This document shows positions 23,830-32,451 of a DNA stretch of 64,000 nt, one piece after another. Below the pieces are notes generated by a model. That model saw only the letters and a program-made list of their open reading frames with translations, was not told the origin of the DNA and ran no database searches. Every line of letters starts with the position of its first letter. The first letter of the stretch is position 1. The translations under genes were made by a program, and so were the position numbers. This DNA comes from Leptofilum sp965223285 (GTDB lineage: Bacteria > Chloroflexota > Anaerolineae > Promineifilales > Promineifilaceae). Location: NCBI RefSeq assembly GCF_965223285.1, contig NZ_OZ244997.1, positions 6,014,001 to 6,078,000 of the forward strand. Reading direction: 5' to 3'.

Positions 23830-25926
23830 TTACACGGCCGTAATCGGAATGGTGACCTGAACGGCCGTACCCTGCCCCGGCTGTGAATGTACCACGCAAC
23901 TGCCACCCACCAGGGCCACCCGCTCTTGCATCCCCAGCAGCCCCCACACCTGGCGGTTCCCATCTGACGCTTCAAAAATGGGTTTCGGTTCAAAACCGCA
24001 GCCGTCGTCATGCACTTCCAAGTTGAGCATCGTGTCGGTAAAGCCAATCGTGACCGTAACCTGCTGGGCATCAGCATGTTTGGCGACGTTGTTCAATGCT
24101 TCCTGGGCAATGCGGAAGAGAATGGTTTCAATTTCTGGCTGGACGCGCTGGCGACGGCCGTTCAGCACAAATTCTGCCTGCACCCCGGAACGCTCGGCAA
24201 AAAGCTGCACCTGGCTTTTCAGAGCTGGCACCAAACCGAGATCATCGAGGAGAGACGGCCGTAAATCCTGAATCAAATCCCGCAGCTCCTGCAACGCCTG
24301 GGTACTCATTGTTTTTAGCTCCGTGAGCTGCGTGGCCGCCAGTTGCGGATTGTGCTGTACGTTTTCGCTGGCGGCGGCAAAGCCCAGCCCCAAGGCGGTC
24401 AGTGCCTGCCCCGTGCCATCGTGCAGTTCACGGGCAATCCGCTGTCGCTCCCGCTCCTGCGCCGACACCACCTGATGCAGCAGTTCACCGCGCAGCGTCT
24501 CGCGCGCCTGCGACTCGCCGTAGCGGGTGGCGTTTTCAATGGCGATAGTGAGCTGACTGGCGACTGCCTCTAGCAGATGCAAATCCCGCTGGCGCAGGTG
24601 CGTCATCTTCGGGGCAAGCCCTAACACCAAGCCACCACATACCGCATTCACGTCGCCTAACGGGAAGCCCAGCAAACAGTTGCCTGATGGCAGTAATGTA
24701 TCGTCATCTGTCAGCTCGTTTGCCTCTACTTGCAGCGACTGGGGCTGCCCATCGACAAAAATGGCAGGCTGCCCCGTGTGCAGCGTGTGTGCCACTAAGA
24801 TCTGCCCCTCATGGCAGTTGGACGTGCCGCGTTGAGGCAAATCATTATAACCAGCCTGCGTTTGGCAACGAAGCGGCTGGTCCGGCCCATCGCGCAAAAT
24901 AATGAGGCTGGTTTGTATATACGGTAGGCTTTCACAAATTTTCTTGACTGCCTCATTGAGCAGTACCTCTCTGTTGAGGGTGGCCGCCAAGGTACGGGAA
25001 AGGTCAAAAAGAAGGGTGAGGTCATGAACGGCCGTTTGCAATGCTGCATTCAATTTTTCTGTTTCCCGCCGACTGTGCGCTTGAATAGCCAACGCCTCTT
25101 CCTGTGCCGCCAGCCGCGCTTCGTTGGCCTGGGCCAGATTACGCTTTCGTTCAATTTCAAACGCCCGCAGCGCGCGCACAATAAAAATGGCAATCAGTGC
25201 CGCCATCGCCAGGCGGAATAGCTGAATGGGAATGCCAAACAGCTGGGCAAACAGCGTGGCATTAACCACATTGGCCGGAAACAAGAAGCTGGCCTTGGGG
25301 AAGGCTTGCCCAAAGACGCCGTAAATAAAGAGTGCCAATGCTGCCCGCAGCAAATCTCGACCCGTGTCTGGCATTTCTAATCGCCGGAAGGTGCGCTGCT
25401 CCAGCACAATGGCCCAGGCCGCCAATATGGCTCCCGGCATCCCCAAAATGTAGCGGGACAGCGCATCGGCGGCAGCAATAAATTCATCGGGGGCGGGCTG
25501 ATAAATCCAGTTGGTGAGCAGCAAGCTCAAGCCCCAAATCCCCAGCAGCCCGCTGGCAGCCAGGTAAGCAGAAAGTTGTTCATAGCGGGATTCATCCCGG
25601 CGAGAAAGATAGATGAGACGAATGCCAAAGACCACCAGCAAGGCAAAAGAAATGACCAGGTGCGCCAGCCGCACCTCCTCCAAAAGCAGCCAAGCGGGGA
25701 TGTTGGCGGCACCGCTGGCACCCATGCCCTGAAACATCTCAAACCATTCATGCAGGCCATGCACCAGGCCAAAGCCCGCCAGCGGGCCCATTGCCTGCGC
25801 CAGCCTAAATTGAGAAGCCCGCCCGGACTCAATCCAGACAAGCAGCCCCAGGCAGAAGAAGGCCAGTCCGTAAAGAAAATAGATAAGGGTAAGATTTTGC
25901 TCAAAAAATGACGCCCATGTCTGCAT
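23830..25926 (-). CDS. Membrane sensor histidine kinase with GAF domain (HisKA_3, NarX/LiaS class)
   Basis: The protein has 698 residues. About seven transmembrane helices occupy residues 10-255, followed by a coiled coil and a GAF domain (about 305-470). The HisKA_3 dimerisation domain has phosphoacceptor His502 in RIARELHDGTGQALTALGLG. The ATPase domain includes EALNNVAKHADA and DDGCGFEP, and ends GQGTAVQVTIPI. It phosphorylates the LuxR-type regulator encoded next. The signal is unknown; the GAF domain could bind a small ligand or haem. It is divergent from the MerR gene. Confidence 0.93.
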   Translation of the reverse strand: MQTWASFFEQNLTLIYFLYGLAFFCLGLLVWIESGRASQFRLAQAMGPLAGFGLVHGLHEWFEMFQGMGASGAANIPAWLLLEEVRLAHLVISFALLVVFGIRLIYLSRRDESRYEQLSAYLAASGLLGIWGLSLLLTNWIYQPAPDEFIAAADALSRYILGMPGAILAAWAIVLEQRTFRRLEMPDTGRDLLRAALALFIYGVFGQAFPKASFLFPANVVNATLFAQLFGIPIQLFRLAMAALIAIFIVRALRAFEIERKRNLAQANEARLAAQEEALAIQAHSRRETEKLNAALQTAVHDLTLLFDLSRTLAATLNREVLLNEAVKKICESLPYIQTSLIILRDGPDQPLRCQTQAGYNDLPQRGTSNCHEGQILVAHTLHTGQPAIFVDGQPQSLQVEANELTDDDTLLPSGNCLLGFPLGDVNAVCGGLVLGLAPKMTHLRQRDLHLLEAVASQLTIAIENATRYGESQARETLRGELLHQVVSAQERERQRIARELHDGTGQALTALGLGFAAASENVQHNPQLAATQLTELKTMSTQALQELRDLIQDLRPSLLDDLGLVPALKSQVQLFAERSGVQAEFVLNGRRQRVQPEIETILFRIAQEALNNVAKHADAQQVTVTIGFTDTMLNLEVHDDGCGFEPKPIFEASDGNRQVWGLLGMQERVALVGGSCVVHSQPGQGTAVQVTIPITAV

Positions 25927-26004
25927 AATGATACAGTATCTGGTTAATCATAATTTCAACAGTAGCCAAGCACATCAATAGCGAATGATATTTGTCATAA
26001 TCGC

Positions 26005-26035
26005 TTGACCTCAAGCGTACTTGAGGTTTTATAAT
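26005..26035 (+). promoter_or_regulatory. MerR-type promoter with 19-bp spacer and SoxR-box-like operator
   Basis: A -35 box TTGACC (26005-26010) and a -10 box TATAAT (26030-26035) are 19 bp apart, the overlong spacing that MerR-family activators correct by DNA distortion. Between them is the perfect dyad ACCTCAAG-CGTA-CTTGAGGT (26008-26027). It matches the known SoxR box core in all but the two central bases. ATG 26042 lies six bases after the -10 box, so the mRNA is probably leaderless. The regulator encoded here likely controls itself and the LLM oxidoreductase gene. Confidence 0.88.
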
Positions 26036-26041
26036 ACCCTC

Positions 26042-26428
26042 ATGAAACAATACACAATCAAACAAGCTGCTCAAATGAGTGGCACCACGGTGGCAACATT
26101 GCGCTACTATGAAGAAGCCGGTTTACTTCAAAATATTCAACGGTTGCCGAACGGGCACCGACGATACAATGAGCAAGATTTAGCCTGGATCGACTTCATA
26201 ATCTGCCTAAGAGAAGGCGGCATGCCGATTCAACAACTTAAACGGTATGTTGATCTATGCTACATGGATGGAACCGAACAAGCCCGTTGCTACCTGTTAG
26301 AAAAGCATCGTGTCGCTCTCAAGGCAAAAATCGACTCGCTTCAGCAACAATATGATCGTATCGACGATAAAATTGATTGGTATCATGAACAGATTGCAGC
26401 TCTTGCCGCCTCAGAGTCGTCTCAATAA
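26042..26428 (+). CDS. MerR-family transcriptional regulator
   Basis: This is a DNA-distorting activator/repressor of 128 residues. The winged helix begins MKQYTIKQAAQMSGTTVATL, followed by RYYEEAGLL, then the HRRYNEQDL wing. A long dimerisation helix (residues about 80-120) follows. The C-terminus ends in Ser-rich sequence without the CxxCxC cluster of SoxR, so despite the SoxR-like operator this is not a 2Fe-2S sensor. It looks like the AdhR/YyaN/NmlR branch that senses aldehydes or other electrophiles, possibly through a single Cys (two Cys near residues 80-90). Codon use is AT-richer than its neighbours and it has no ACGGCCGT copy. Confidence 0.9.
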   Translation: MKQYTIKQAAQMSGTTVATLRYYEEAGLLQNIQRLPNGHRRYNEQDLAWIDFIICLREGGMPIQQLKRYVDLCYMDGTEQARCYLLEKHRVALKAKIDSLQQQYDRIDDKIDWYHEQIAALAASESSQ

Positions 26429-26443
26429 TTTCTGGAGGAAAGG

Positions 26444-27382
26444 ATGAAACTTGGTTTACAAATTATTCGATTTGATTGGCCTGGAAGCCCGCAAAACATC
26501 GGCTCACAGCTAAGCAAAATTGCCCAATTTGCCGATCAGGCTAATTTTGATTCGCTTTGGGTTATGGATCACTTTTTTCAAATGGGGGGCGCATCGGGCG
26601 AGCCATCTGCACCTATGCTGGAAGGGTACACCACGCTAGCTTATCTGGCCGCCCTTACCCAACAGATAAAAATTGGCACCCTGGTAACAGGCTACCTCTA
26701 TCGCTACCCTGGCATCCTGGCCAAAACCATCTCTACTTTAGATGTTTTGTCTAAAGGACGAGCCTATCTGGGGCTTGGGGCGGCGTGGTACAAGGAAGAA
26801 GCTGTGGGACTTGGCGTGCCATTCCCACCAATCGCCACTCGGTTTGAACAACTAGAAGAGGCATTACAAATTATTCACCATATGTGGCAAGATGATCTTT
26901 CTCCTTTTGAGGGGCAGCATTATCAGCTAGCCAATCCTATGAACCACCCTCAGCCTCTGCAAACACCCCATCCTCCCATTTTGATTGGGTCAGAAGGGGA
27001 GAAAAAAGGCCTGAGATTGGTTGCCCAGTACGCCAATGCCTGTAATTTTTATTTTGGTGCTACCGATCCTGCCTGGGGAGAATGGCATTATGAACGGTAC
27101 CAAAACAGCCTGCCCCACCTAAGGCAAAAATGGGCTGTCTTAAACGATCATTGTGCCCGATTGAATCGTAATCCTCGGGATATTGAATTTACTGTTTTAG
27201 GCACTATCAAACCAACCCGAAACAGTCAGGGGGATTCGGCTCAAAAATTAATAGATTATTTTGGCAACTTAAGAGAAGTTGGCGTCGATCATATCATTGT
27301 CAACATTCCAGAAGTCGAGCGGATGGATTCGTTGGAAATTTTAGCCACAGATGTACTGCCAGCCGTTCATGCGATGGCGTAG
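26444..27382 (+). CDS. LLM-class (F420/FMN-dependent) oxidoreductase
   Basis: This is a luciferase-like monooxygenase-fold flavin enzyme of 312 residues, cytoplasmic. The start MKLGLQIIRFDWPG is preceded by GGAGGAAAGG. Typical segments are FDSLWVMDHFFQM, TQQIKIGTLVTGYLYRYPG, RAYLGLGAAWYKEEA and the PPILIGSEGEKKGLRL loop. The pattern fits the F420-dependent subgroup, but cofactor choice cannot be proven from sequence. It lies 15 bp after the MerR gene and is the likely regulated target, perhaps reducing an electrophilic compound. No ACGGCCGT copy occurs in it. Confidence 0.9.
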   Translation: MKLGLQIIRFDWPGSPQNIGSQLSKIAQFADQANFDSLWVMDHFFQMGGASGEPSAPMLEGYTTLAYLAALTQQIKIGTLVTGYLYRYPGILAKTISTLDVLSKGRAYLGLGAAWYKEEAVGLGVPFPPIATRFEQLEEALQIIHHMWQDDLSPFEGQHYQLANPMNHPQPLQTPHPPILIGSEGEKKGLRLVAQYANACNFYFGATDPAWGEWHYERYQNSLPHLRQKWAVLNDHCARLNRNPRDIEFTVLGTIKPTRNSQGDSAQKLIDYFGNLREVGVDHIIVNIPEVERMDSLEILATDVLPAVHAMA

Positions 27383-27398
27383 GATAGAAATAAGCAGC

Positions 27399-28967
27399 TT
27401 AAGGTGTATAGCTCAGCAAGGCCTGATCTAATTCGTCGCGAAGCTGTATGGAAATGTCACTCGTGAGGCCAAACGGCCGTTCCCACACAATTTCAACTGG
27501 CTGATCAGGCAAAAATGGGCCGGGCCAGCTAACAGCGTGGGTGCCATCAACCAACAAAGTAAGCGTGCCGGAGGTAACGGCCGTTACCTGCAAACCAATC
27601 TCTGCCCCAGTAGACGTTTCATCCAGTCGCAGTGCGCCAAACTCATTGGCCATGTCAAAGCTGCCCAGATTGTGAACTGGATACCAACGCTCCAACCATT
27701 GCTTGCTTTGTCCTGCATCCAGCGAGACGTACGTCCAGAAGTCGGGCGTGACGCCGCTGCTCCACATCTCCACGTAGACGCTATCGTCGTTGGTGTACAG
27801 ATGTGGTTCCAGATTGGCGGGGCCGAAGAATTTATTGCCGGGCATTTGTGTTTCATCAAAGACGCGCACAATGCCTTGCTGGGTGGTGTGGTCATAGACG
27901 CCGGTGAAGCCTGCGCTCAAGTTCGGCGCAAAGAAGCCGAAATAATGGGTCCAGTCGCCGTAAATGTGGAAGAAACGGCCGTTATGCTCCGGCCAGTTCA
28001 TCCATTCCCCAGCGTTGGGCAGATAATCGGCATTCGCGTCACGGGAATGTACCTGCACCTGGGTCGCCGGGATGATGAACTCGGTCGTATCATTGGTGGT
28101 GTTATCACCCAGGGCGATCATGGCATTGAGCCAATATTGGTAGCTGTGGGAGACGGCCGTGTCGTTCACCACAAACGGCTCCAGCGTCATGTAATTGTGA
28201 TCGCCGTTCAGCGAAATCGTTACCCCCACCGTCATTCCCGTCTGATCCTCTACATCGCTCACGGTGATAGACACGGTATCGCTCAACACCTCGGTCGTAA
28301 AATCCCAGGGGCGATATTCATTCAACCCGTGCTCATCGGTGGGGAAGGCCCACTCGATGCCACCGCTGGCCAGCCACCAGCCGCGCCACCCCCACGCCGT
28401 CGGCTTCAGCACCGGATTGGCATACAGCAGTTGGCGACCCGTCACCTTATCTTGCCAGCGGTAAAGCCTTCCACCCAGCTCTGGCAAAACGGTTACTGCG
28501 ACATAGCTGTTGTGCAATGTAATCGCGATAAACGTACGGTCAATCAGCGGCTTTTGAAAGACGCAATCATGGTTGAGGCGTGGGTACGGATACACAAAAT
28601 CCCCCGGCGCAGTGGCAATCACGCATTCTGGATGGTCATACTGGTACGATGAAATCGTAATCGTCCCCTGCTCAAGCCAGGGCGCTCCCGGCTCAATGGG
28701 CGGCGGCGTTGGCGTTACAGGCATCCCATCCCGCAAAACGAGCGGCAGATAAGCCATCGGCTCCGGCATCCCGCCGACCTGCGCCACCGCTACCGAATCC
28801 GCAGACGACTGCGCCGCCAACAGTAACACTACAAACAAACTTAAACCAAGCACAAATGGAAAAACAGCAGATTTCGCACTTTTTTCTCTGCGCCGGCAAT
28901 CCAGGATTGCATGCGCCTTTGCGTTAAATTGTTTCACAAACTGGGATTTGCTCCGCCCGGCATGCAT
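27399..28967 (-). CDS. Exported DUF5107-type protein (galactose-mutarotase-like fold)
   Basis: The protein has 522 residues from ATG 28967, which has GGAGGT seven bases upstream. A basic N-terminus precedes one hydrophobic segment (about residues 37-57), a signal or anchor, followed by a Pro-rich stretch. The main domain carries VAVTVLPELGGRLYRWQDKV, WLASGGIEWAFPTDEHGL and a later YDHTTQQGIVRVF. These are features of the DUF5107/aldose-epimerase-like superfamily that binds carbohydrates. A C-terminal beta domain closes the protein. It is probably a secreted sugar-binding or sugar-modifying protein; no catalytic claim can be made. Confidence 0.75.
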   Translation of the reverse strand: MHAGRSKSQFVKQFNAKAHAILDCRRREKSAKSAVFPFVLGLSLFVVLLLAAQSSADSVAVAQVGGMPEPMAYLPLVLRDGMPVTPTPPPIEPGAPWLEQGTITISSYQYDHPECVIATAPGDFVYPYPRLNHDCVFQKPLIDRTFIAITLHNSYVAVTVLPELGGRLYRWQDKVTGRQLLYANPVLKPTAWGWRGWWLASGGIEWAFPTDEHGLNEYRPWDFTTEVLSDTVSITVSDVEDQTGMTVGVTISLNGDHNYMTLEPFVVNDTAVSHSYQYWLNAMIALGDNTTNDTTEFIIPATQVQVHSRDANADYLPNAGEWMNWPEHNGRFFHIYGDWTHYFGFFAPNLSAGFTGVYDHTTQQGIVRVFDETQMPGNKFFGPANLEPHLYTNDDSVYVEMWSSGVTPDFWTYVSLDAGQSKQWLERWYPVHNLGSFDMANEFGALRLDETSTGAEIGLQVTAVTSGTLTLLVDGTHAVSWPGPFLPDQPVEIVWERPFGLTSDISIQLRDELDQALLSYTP

Positions 28968-29128
28968 CTCACTACCTCCGTGCATACCCACTTTGGCGGA
29001 AAGTTCTGCAACAGGCTGCCCAAACGGGTACACTTCAAACGATTAACGAAGCACATGCCACAGTATCAACGCACCGCGTCAAAATGTCTATGAATAACCC
29101 GATAATTTGATAAATTAGACAAGCCCCC

Positions 29129-29189
29129 TTGACAGAAAGTATTGATATTGTTAATGTGTAGCCTAACGACATATTGGCAAGCTACACAT
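29129..29189 (+). promoter_or_regulatory. Promoter and palindromic operator of the PadR-type gene
   Basis: TTGACA (29129-29134) and TAATGT (29152-29157) are separated by 17 bp. Overlapping the -10 box and the start region is a perfect 9-bp inverted repeat, ATGTGTAGC (29154-29162) with GCTACACAT (29181-29189). ATGT...ACAT arms are typical of PadR operators. Position and symmetry suggest that the regulator encoded next represses itself and the membrane-protein genes behind it. Confidence 0.8.
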
Positions 29190-29210
29190 CATCCAGAATA
29201 TAAAGTAATT

Positions 29211-29540
29211 ATGGAACAAAATCAACCCTTGAGGGAAGCAACATTTCTTATTTTATTAAGCCTGCTTCCTAAACCCAGGCATGGGTATGCCATCATGAAG
29301 GATGTAGAAACCTTGAGTAATTCTCGAGTACAAATGAGTACCGGCACACTTTATGGTGCGCTAAAAAGGTTACTTGAACAAGAGTGGATTGAACGCCTGG
29401 ACGATACCGTGATTGCGGGGCGTGAACGCAAATTATATCGGCTAACGGAGTTAGGCCAGCGCTTCCTAGACGCTGAAACTGCACGATTGCAAAGCCTTGT
29501 GGTGGCAGCTCAGCAACGCACGTCTGTTTCTAGCGCATAA
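29211..29540 (+). CDS. PadR-family transcriptional regulator
   Basis: This is a winged-helix repressor of 109 residues, minimal PadR size. It shows FLILLSLLPKPRHGYAIMKD, then STGTLYGALKRLLEQEWIER and GRERKLYRLTELG, the usual PadR N-terminal domain, plus a short C-terminal helix. ATG 29211 is chosen; it has no strong ribosome-binding site. It heads a run of plus-strand membrane-protein genes (29656-32311), one of which has the permease-prefix sequence often found beside PadR genes. A promoter and inverted-repeat operator lie at 29129-29189. Confidence 0.92.
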   Translation: MEQNQPLREATFLILLSLLPKPRHGYAIMKDVETLSNSRVQMSTGTLYGALKRLLEQEWIERLDDTVIAGRERKLYRLTELGQRFLDAETARLQSLVVAAQQRTSVSSA

Positions 29541-29655
29541 ACAAATTCCAATAATGACCGCATCTTTGCCGGCGGCGTGGAATCTTACCAGGTGTGGCAA
29601 GGTGAAGGGAACGGCCGTTTCACGGCTATGAGTAGAATCAACTATAGGACTGAAA

Positions 29656-30297
29656 ATGAATAAAACGATGCCAGTGCAAGTTCAACCTACAATGGGCAAC
29701 ACTGTTTTCTTCTTTCTGTGGATTGGCGTCAACATAGTCGGTTGGGCAGCATGGATTGGCCTAGCAACTACTCCTAGTATTTTTACGACCTCCAATCTTC
29801 TCACTCTTCTCGCCTTTTGCATCCTCGGTGGTGGATTAGGAGGCGCACAGTGGGCTTTACTCAGGCAAAGATTTCCGATTATTTGGTATGAATGGACAAC
29901 TGCCTCGCTCCTTGGGTTTGGACTTGGGCTATATGCGCTGCTTTGGGCGGCACTGCGTGATCGCTACCTCGTTTTTAGCCCGCCCGGAACGCCAATCCTT
30001 GAATGGGATCCGCTCATTGGCGGCGCGCTGCTGGGTCTCGCGTTAGGCTGTTGTCAGGCAATTGCCTGGAGACCCAGACAAGGTCGTATTCTGGTGTGGA
30101 TTGTGGTGAACGTGATGGCCTGGTCAGTGGGCATGTTTTTGCCTCAGCTAGCGGCTTTCCTTTTGCGGGATGTGCTTGCCGTTAGCAACACACCGTTGCT
30201 GTCCACATTGTTTCCCGTCTTTTTTGCGGCTGCGGGCACGGGTCTTGTTTTGGTCTGGTTTTCAGGAGAGCAAAATGAGTTGGATGAACGAGCATGA
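29656..30297 (+). CDS. Multi-pass membrane protein of unknown function
   Basis: The protein has 213 residues with five or six hydrophobic helices. A notable motif is GGGLGGAQWALLRQRFPIIWYEW. A related motif, LGFALVTGTLQWLLLRRY, appears in the larger protein encoded at 30388-31704, so the two share a common helical unit (Gly-x-x-Gln-Trp-x-Leu-Leu-Arg). AGGA precedes ATG 29656. It is followed by an overlapping 38-codon frame. I do not recognise a named family. Confidence 0.65.
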   Translation: MNKTMPVQVQPTMGNTVFFFLWIGVNIVGWAAWIGLATTPSIFTTSNLLTLLAFCILGGGLGGAQWALLRQRFPIIWYEWTTASLLGFGLGLYALLWAALRDRYLVFSPPGTPILEWDPLIGGALLGLALGCCQAIAWRPRQGRILVWIVVNVMAWSVGMFLPQLAAFLLRDVLAVSNTPLLSTLFPVFFAAAGTGLVLVWFSGEQNELDERA

Positions 30298-30391
30298 ATG
30301 GGGTTTGCGAACGGCCGTTTTGGGGCTGTTATTGTTGGGCTTTTTAGGTCCTTGGAGGCACCCGGAGGATAAAGTTAGTGTGATGCCATGA
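30275..30391 (+). CDS. Small membrane protein, 38 aa
   Basis: This short frame begins inside the end of the previous gene (23-base overlap) and ends by overlapping the next ATG by four bases (ATGA). AGGAGAG lies at good spacing before ATG 30275. The product begins MSWMNEHEWGLRTAVLGLL, has one transmembrane helix and ends in a charged tail after GPW. Its first 27 residues align with the start of the 173-residue protein at 31790 (MLWLNKHKRIWRIIILAL... GPW). That similarity and the coupled arrangement argue that it is translated. Confidence 0.6.
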   Translation: MSWMNEHEWGLRTAVLGLLLLGFLGPWRHPEDKVSVMP

Positions 30392-31704
30392 GCTTGGCTG
30401 CGCGATTTTTTGTTCGCTTATATACCGGCATGCTGCGTTTATACCCAGCCAGTTTTCGTGATGAATTTGGGGAGGAGATGATGTCCATTTTCGCAGATTC
30501 TGTTGCCGACACGTATCATCAGGGAGCCAGCGCATTGGTGCGTCTTTACGTGAAGGAACTGGTGGATTTACCATCTGGCCTAGCGGTAGCATACAAGAGC
30601 GAATTTGCTTACAGGGAGGTAGTCATGCATCGGAAAGCAGATTGGCGTATTTGGCCTTCGTGGATTGTATTACATATATTGAGCTTTCCTCTAGCAGCGT
30701 TGCTTATGCTAGCAATTGTTATCACCGTTAACGGTATTTTCGTTCCGTATCAAAAGTGGACAACCGCCCAATACGTGCAATTACCAACTTTGACACTCGG
30801 GTTTGCCCTCGTAACTGGAACCCTTCAGTGGCTTTTACTCCGGAGATATTTGCGTCATGGAACATCATGGGGGTTGGCAACTATCCTGGGTTGGTTAGTA
30901 GCAGGGCTTCTTGCATACTTAAGCTGGTTGATTGTTGAAAGTTTGGGACATTCTGGCAACGAATTGATTACGGCCGGGAGCATATTCGTTATCAGTGGCG
31001 TTATTGTCGGGCTGTTTCAGTATCGAGTCTTGCGACAAATGGTAACAAAGCCAAGCTGGTGGATCGTTGCCAGCGTCAGTGGCTACAGCAGCCTCATCTT
31101 GCTTGTCATACAACCTGCTGCCTCCATCCTTGAATTCGTCTTTTTAATCACATTGCCAGCGATAATCACGGGGGGCGTACTTTTCCTGCTTTTGCAACAA
31201 ACTAGAGTAACTGTGTCTGAGCCTATCACGACAAGCATTCCACTTACCAATAAGTCACAGGCAAAAAGAAAACCAAAAAGTGTGCGGGTAACAGCCAGCG
31301 TTCTCGCTTTTATACTTTTTTGTCTGGTCGCTCCTTTGGTATGGACTGTGGGGCAGCTAACTTTGGCAAAGGCAGATGGCATTTATAATACGCCTGAAGA
31401 GGCCATGACGGCTAAAATAATGAGAGATTCGGGCGAGTATGAAATAGAGCGAATAGATATTCTTGACGCCAAACCTAACTATCAAGACGGCCGTCTTCCT
31501 CACGTCTGGTTTGTTGGTGCCAACGTTTATGGAGATTTTCGCCCTGATGGTAAGTCTACAGCACCCAAGGGATATTACGGTGGTGGCTCTTTCTTCATTA
31601 AAGTTGCGGATGGATGGGTACATGTGCCGGAAGGGGCCTTTCCAGGGATGATAGGGCGGGTAATGGCCTGGTATGAGCTTGAAGGCTGTTGTTCGACCGA
31701 ATAG
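30388..31704 (+). CDS. Membrane protein with permease-prefix N-terminus
   Basis: The protein has 438 residues. The N-terminal region (RLYPASFRDEFGEEMMSIFAD, written here as two pieces RLYPASFRDEF and GEEMMSIFAD) is the permease-prefix-type sequence seen in proteins whose genes neighbour PadR regulators. Then come about seven helices, including the Gln-Trp-Leu-Leu-Leu-Arg-Arg motif shared with the 29656 gene product. A basic linker, another helix near residue 310, and an extracytoplasmic soluble domain follow. It lacks the MacB/FtsX permease domain usually attached to this prefix, so it is an unusual relative. It overlaps the 38-codon frame by four bases and is probably part of the PadR unit. 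Confidence 0.65.
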   Translation: MSLAARFFVRLYTGMLRLYPASFRDEFGEEMMSIFADSVADTYHQGASALVRLYVKELVDLPSGLAVAYKSEFAYREVVMHRKADWRIWPSWIVLHILSFPLAALLMLAIVITVNGIFVPYQKWTTAQYVQLPTLTLGFALVTGTLQWLLLRRYLRHGTSWGLATILGWLVAGLLAYLSWLIVESLGHSGNELITAGSIFVISGVIVGLFQYRVLRQMVTKPSWWIVASVSGYSSLILLVIQPAASILEFVFLITLPAIITGGVLFLLLQQTRVTVSEPITTSIPLTNKSQAKRKPKSVRVTASVLAFILFCLVAPLVWTVGQLTLAKADGIYNTPEEAMTAKIMRDSGEYEIERIDILDAKPNYQDGRLPHVWFVGANVYGDFRPDGKSTAPKGYYGGGSFFIKVADGWVHVPEGAFPGMIGRVMAWYELEGCCSTE

Positions 31705-31789
31705 TTGCTCAGCCAGTAGATGGTAACGGCCGTTACGCCACCCGCCCTTACCTTCATCTTTGCTGACGGTATTTTGAAAGAGGTAAAAC

Positions 31790-32311
31790 ATGCTGTGGCT
31801 AAATAAACACAAGCGTATTTGGCGAATTATCATACTGGCATTATTCTTGATTGCCCTCATTGGTCCTTGGGTATTTGAACAAATCCACGTTCCGGCGGAA
31901 TATCATTGCTCTCCCCCGAACTTTCGGCTAGAAGGCGATTTCTGTGGCACTCCTCTGTCGGGGATTTGGATTTTTACCGCGATAATTGGGAACTTCTTCC
32001 GTGCAGCAGCAAGGCTATTTACAGGAACACTCACGCTTGTTAACTTTTCCCGCGAGTTGCTTTTTAGTGTGCTTTACCTCTTTCTGGTACTGCCTTTTTT
32101 GACAACACTGCTGCTGATTTTACGCAAAAACCAACGCTTTTGGTTTCAAAGAATACGTTGGAGCTTGGCAGTTGGGATTGCCTTGCTTTATTTGGTTCTG
32201 TCACACTTTTTTATGTACCCTCTGAAATTATGGGGCTTATCACTGTACATTGTTGTAGCGACTGCCGCTCTAATCTTGGAACTTATCGTCTTTAGGTCGA
32301 TTAAAATATAA
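31790..32311 (+). CDS. Membrane protein of unknown function, 173 aa
   Basis: This has four hydrophobic helices. The start MLWLNKHKRIWRIIILAL and the GPW after the first helix resemble the 38-residue protein at 30275. After the first helix is a short outside loop with two Cys (CSPPNFRLEGDFCG). AGAGG lies before ATG 31790. The gene is AT-rich compared with the window and has no ACGGCCGT copy. No family is recognised. It is the last member of the PadR-led group before the CPBP protease gene. Confidence 0.6.
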   Translation: MLWLNKHKRIWRIIILALFLIALIGPWVFEQIHVPAEYHCSPPNFRLEGDFCGTPLSGIWIFTAIIGNFFRAAARLFTGTLTLVNFSRELLFSVLYLFLVLPFLTTLLLILRKNQRFWFQRIRWSLAVGIALLYLVLSHFFMYPLKLWGLSLYIVVATAALILELIVFRSIKI

Positions 32312-32451
32312 TAGCCCAAATTCCACCAAACAATGCCAGAGAATAAGTCCGGTGATAAACGAATTGCCTTGAGGACTTTTGAAATCTTTTCCAGAGTGAA
32401 TGCGTTTGGATTTATTGGCCAAGGCCCGATAAATCTGTGTGGAGGGGACAA

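Noticed and set aside
26042..26428. SoxR redox sensor
   Set aside because: The operator resembles a SoxR box, but the protein lacks the C-terminal cysteine cluster that binds the 2Fe-2S centre.
27537..28652. Long plus-strand open frame opposite the DUF5107 gene
   Set aside because: The minus-strand protein has coherent domains and a good start; the plus frame is rich in His/Val patterns typical of antisense translation.
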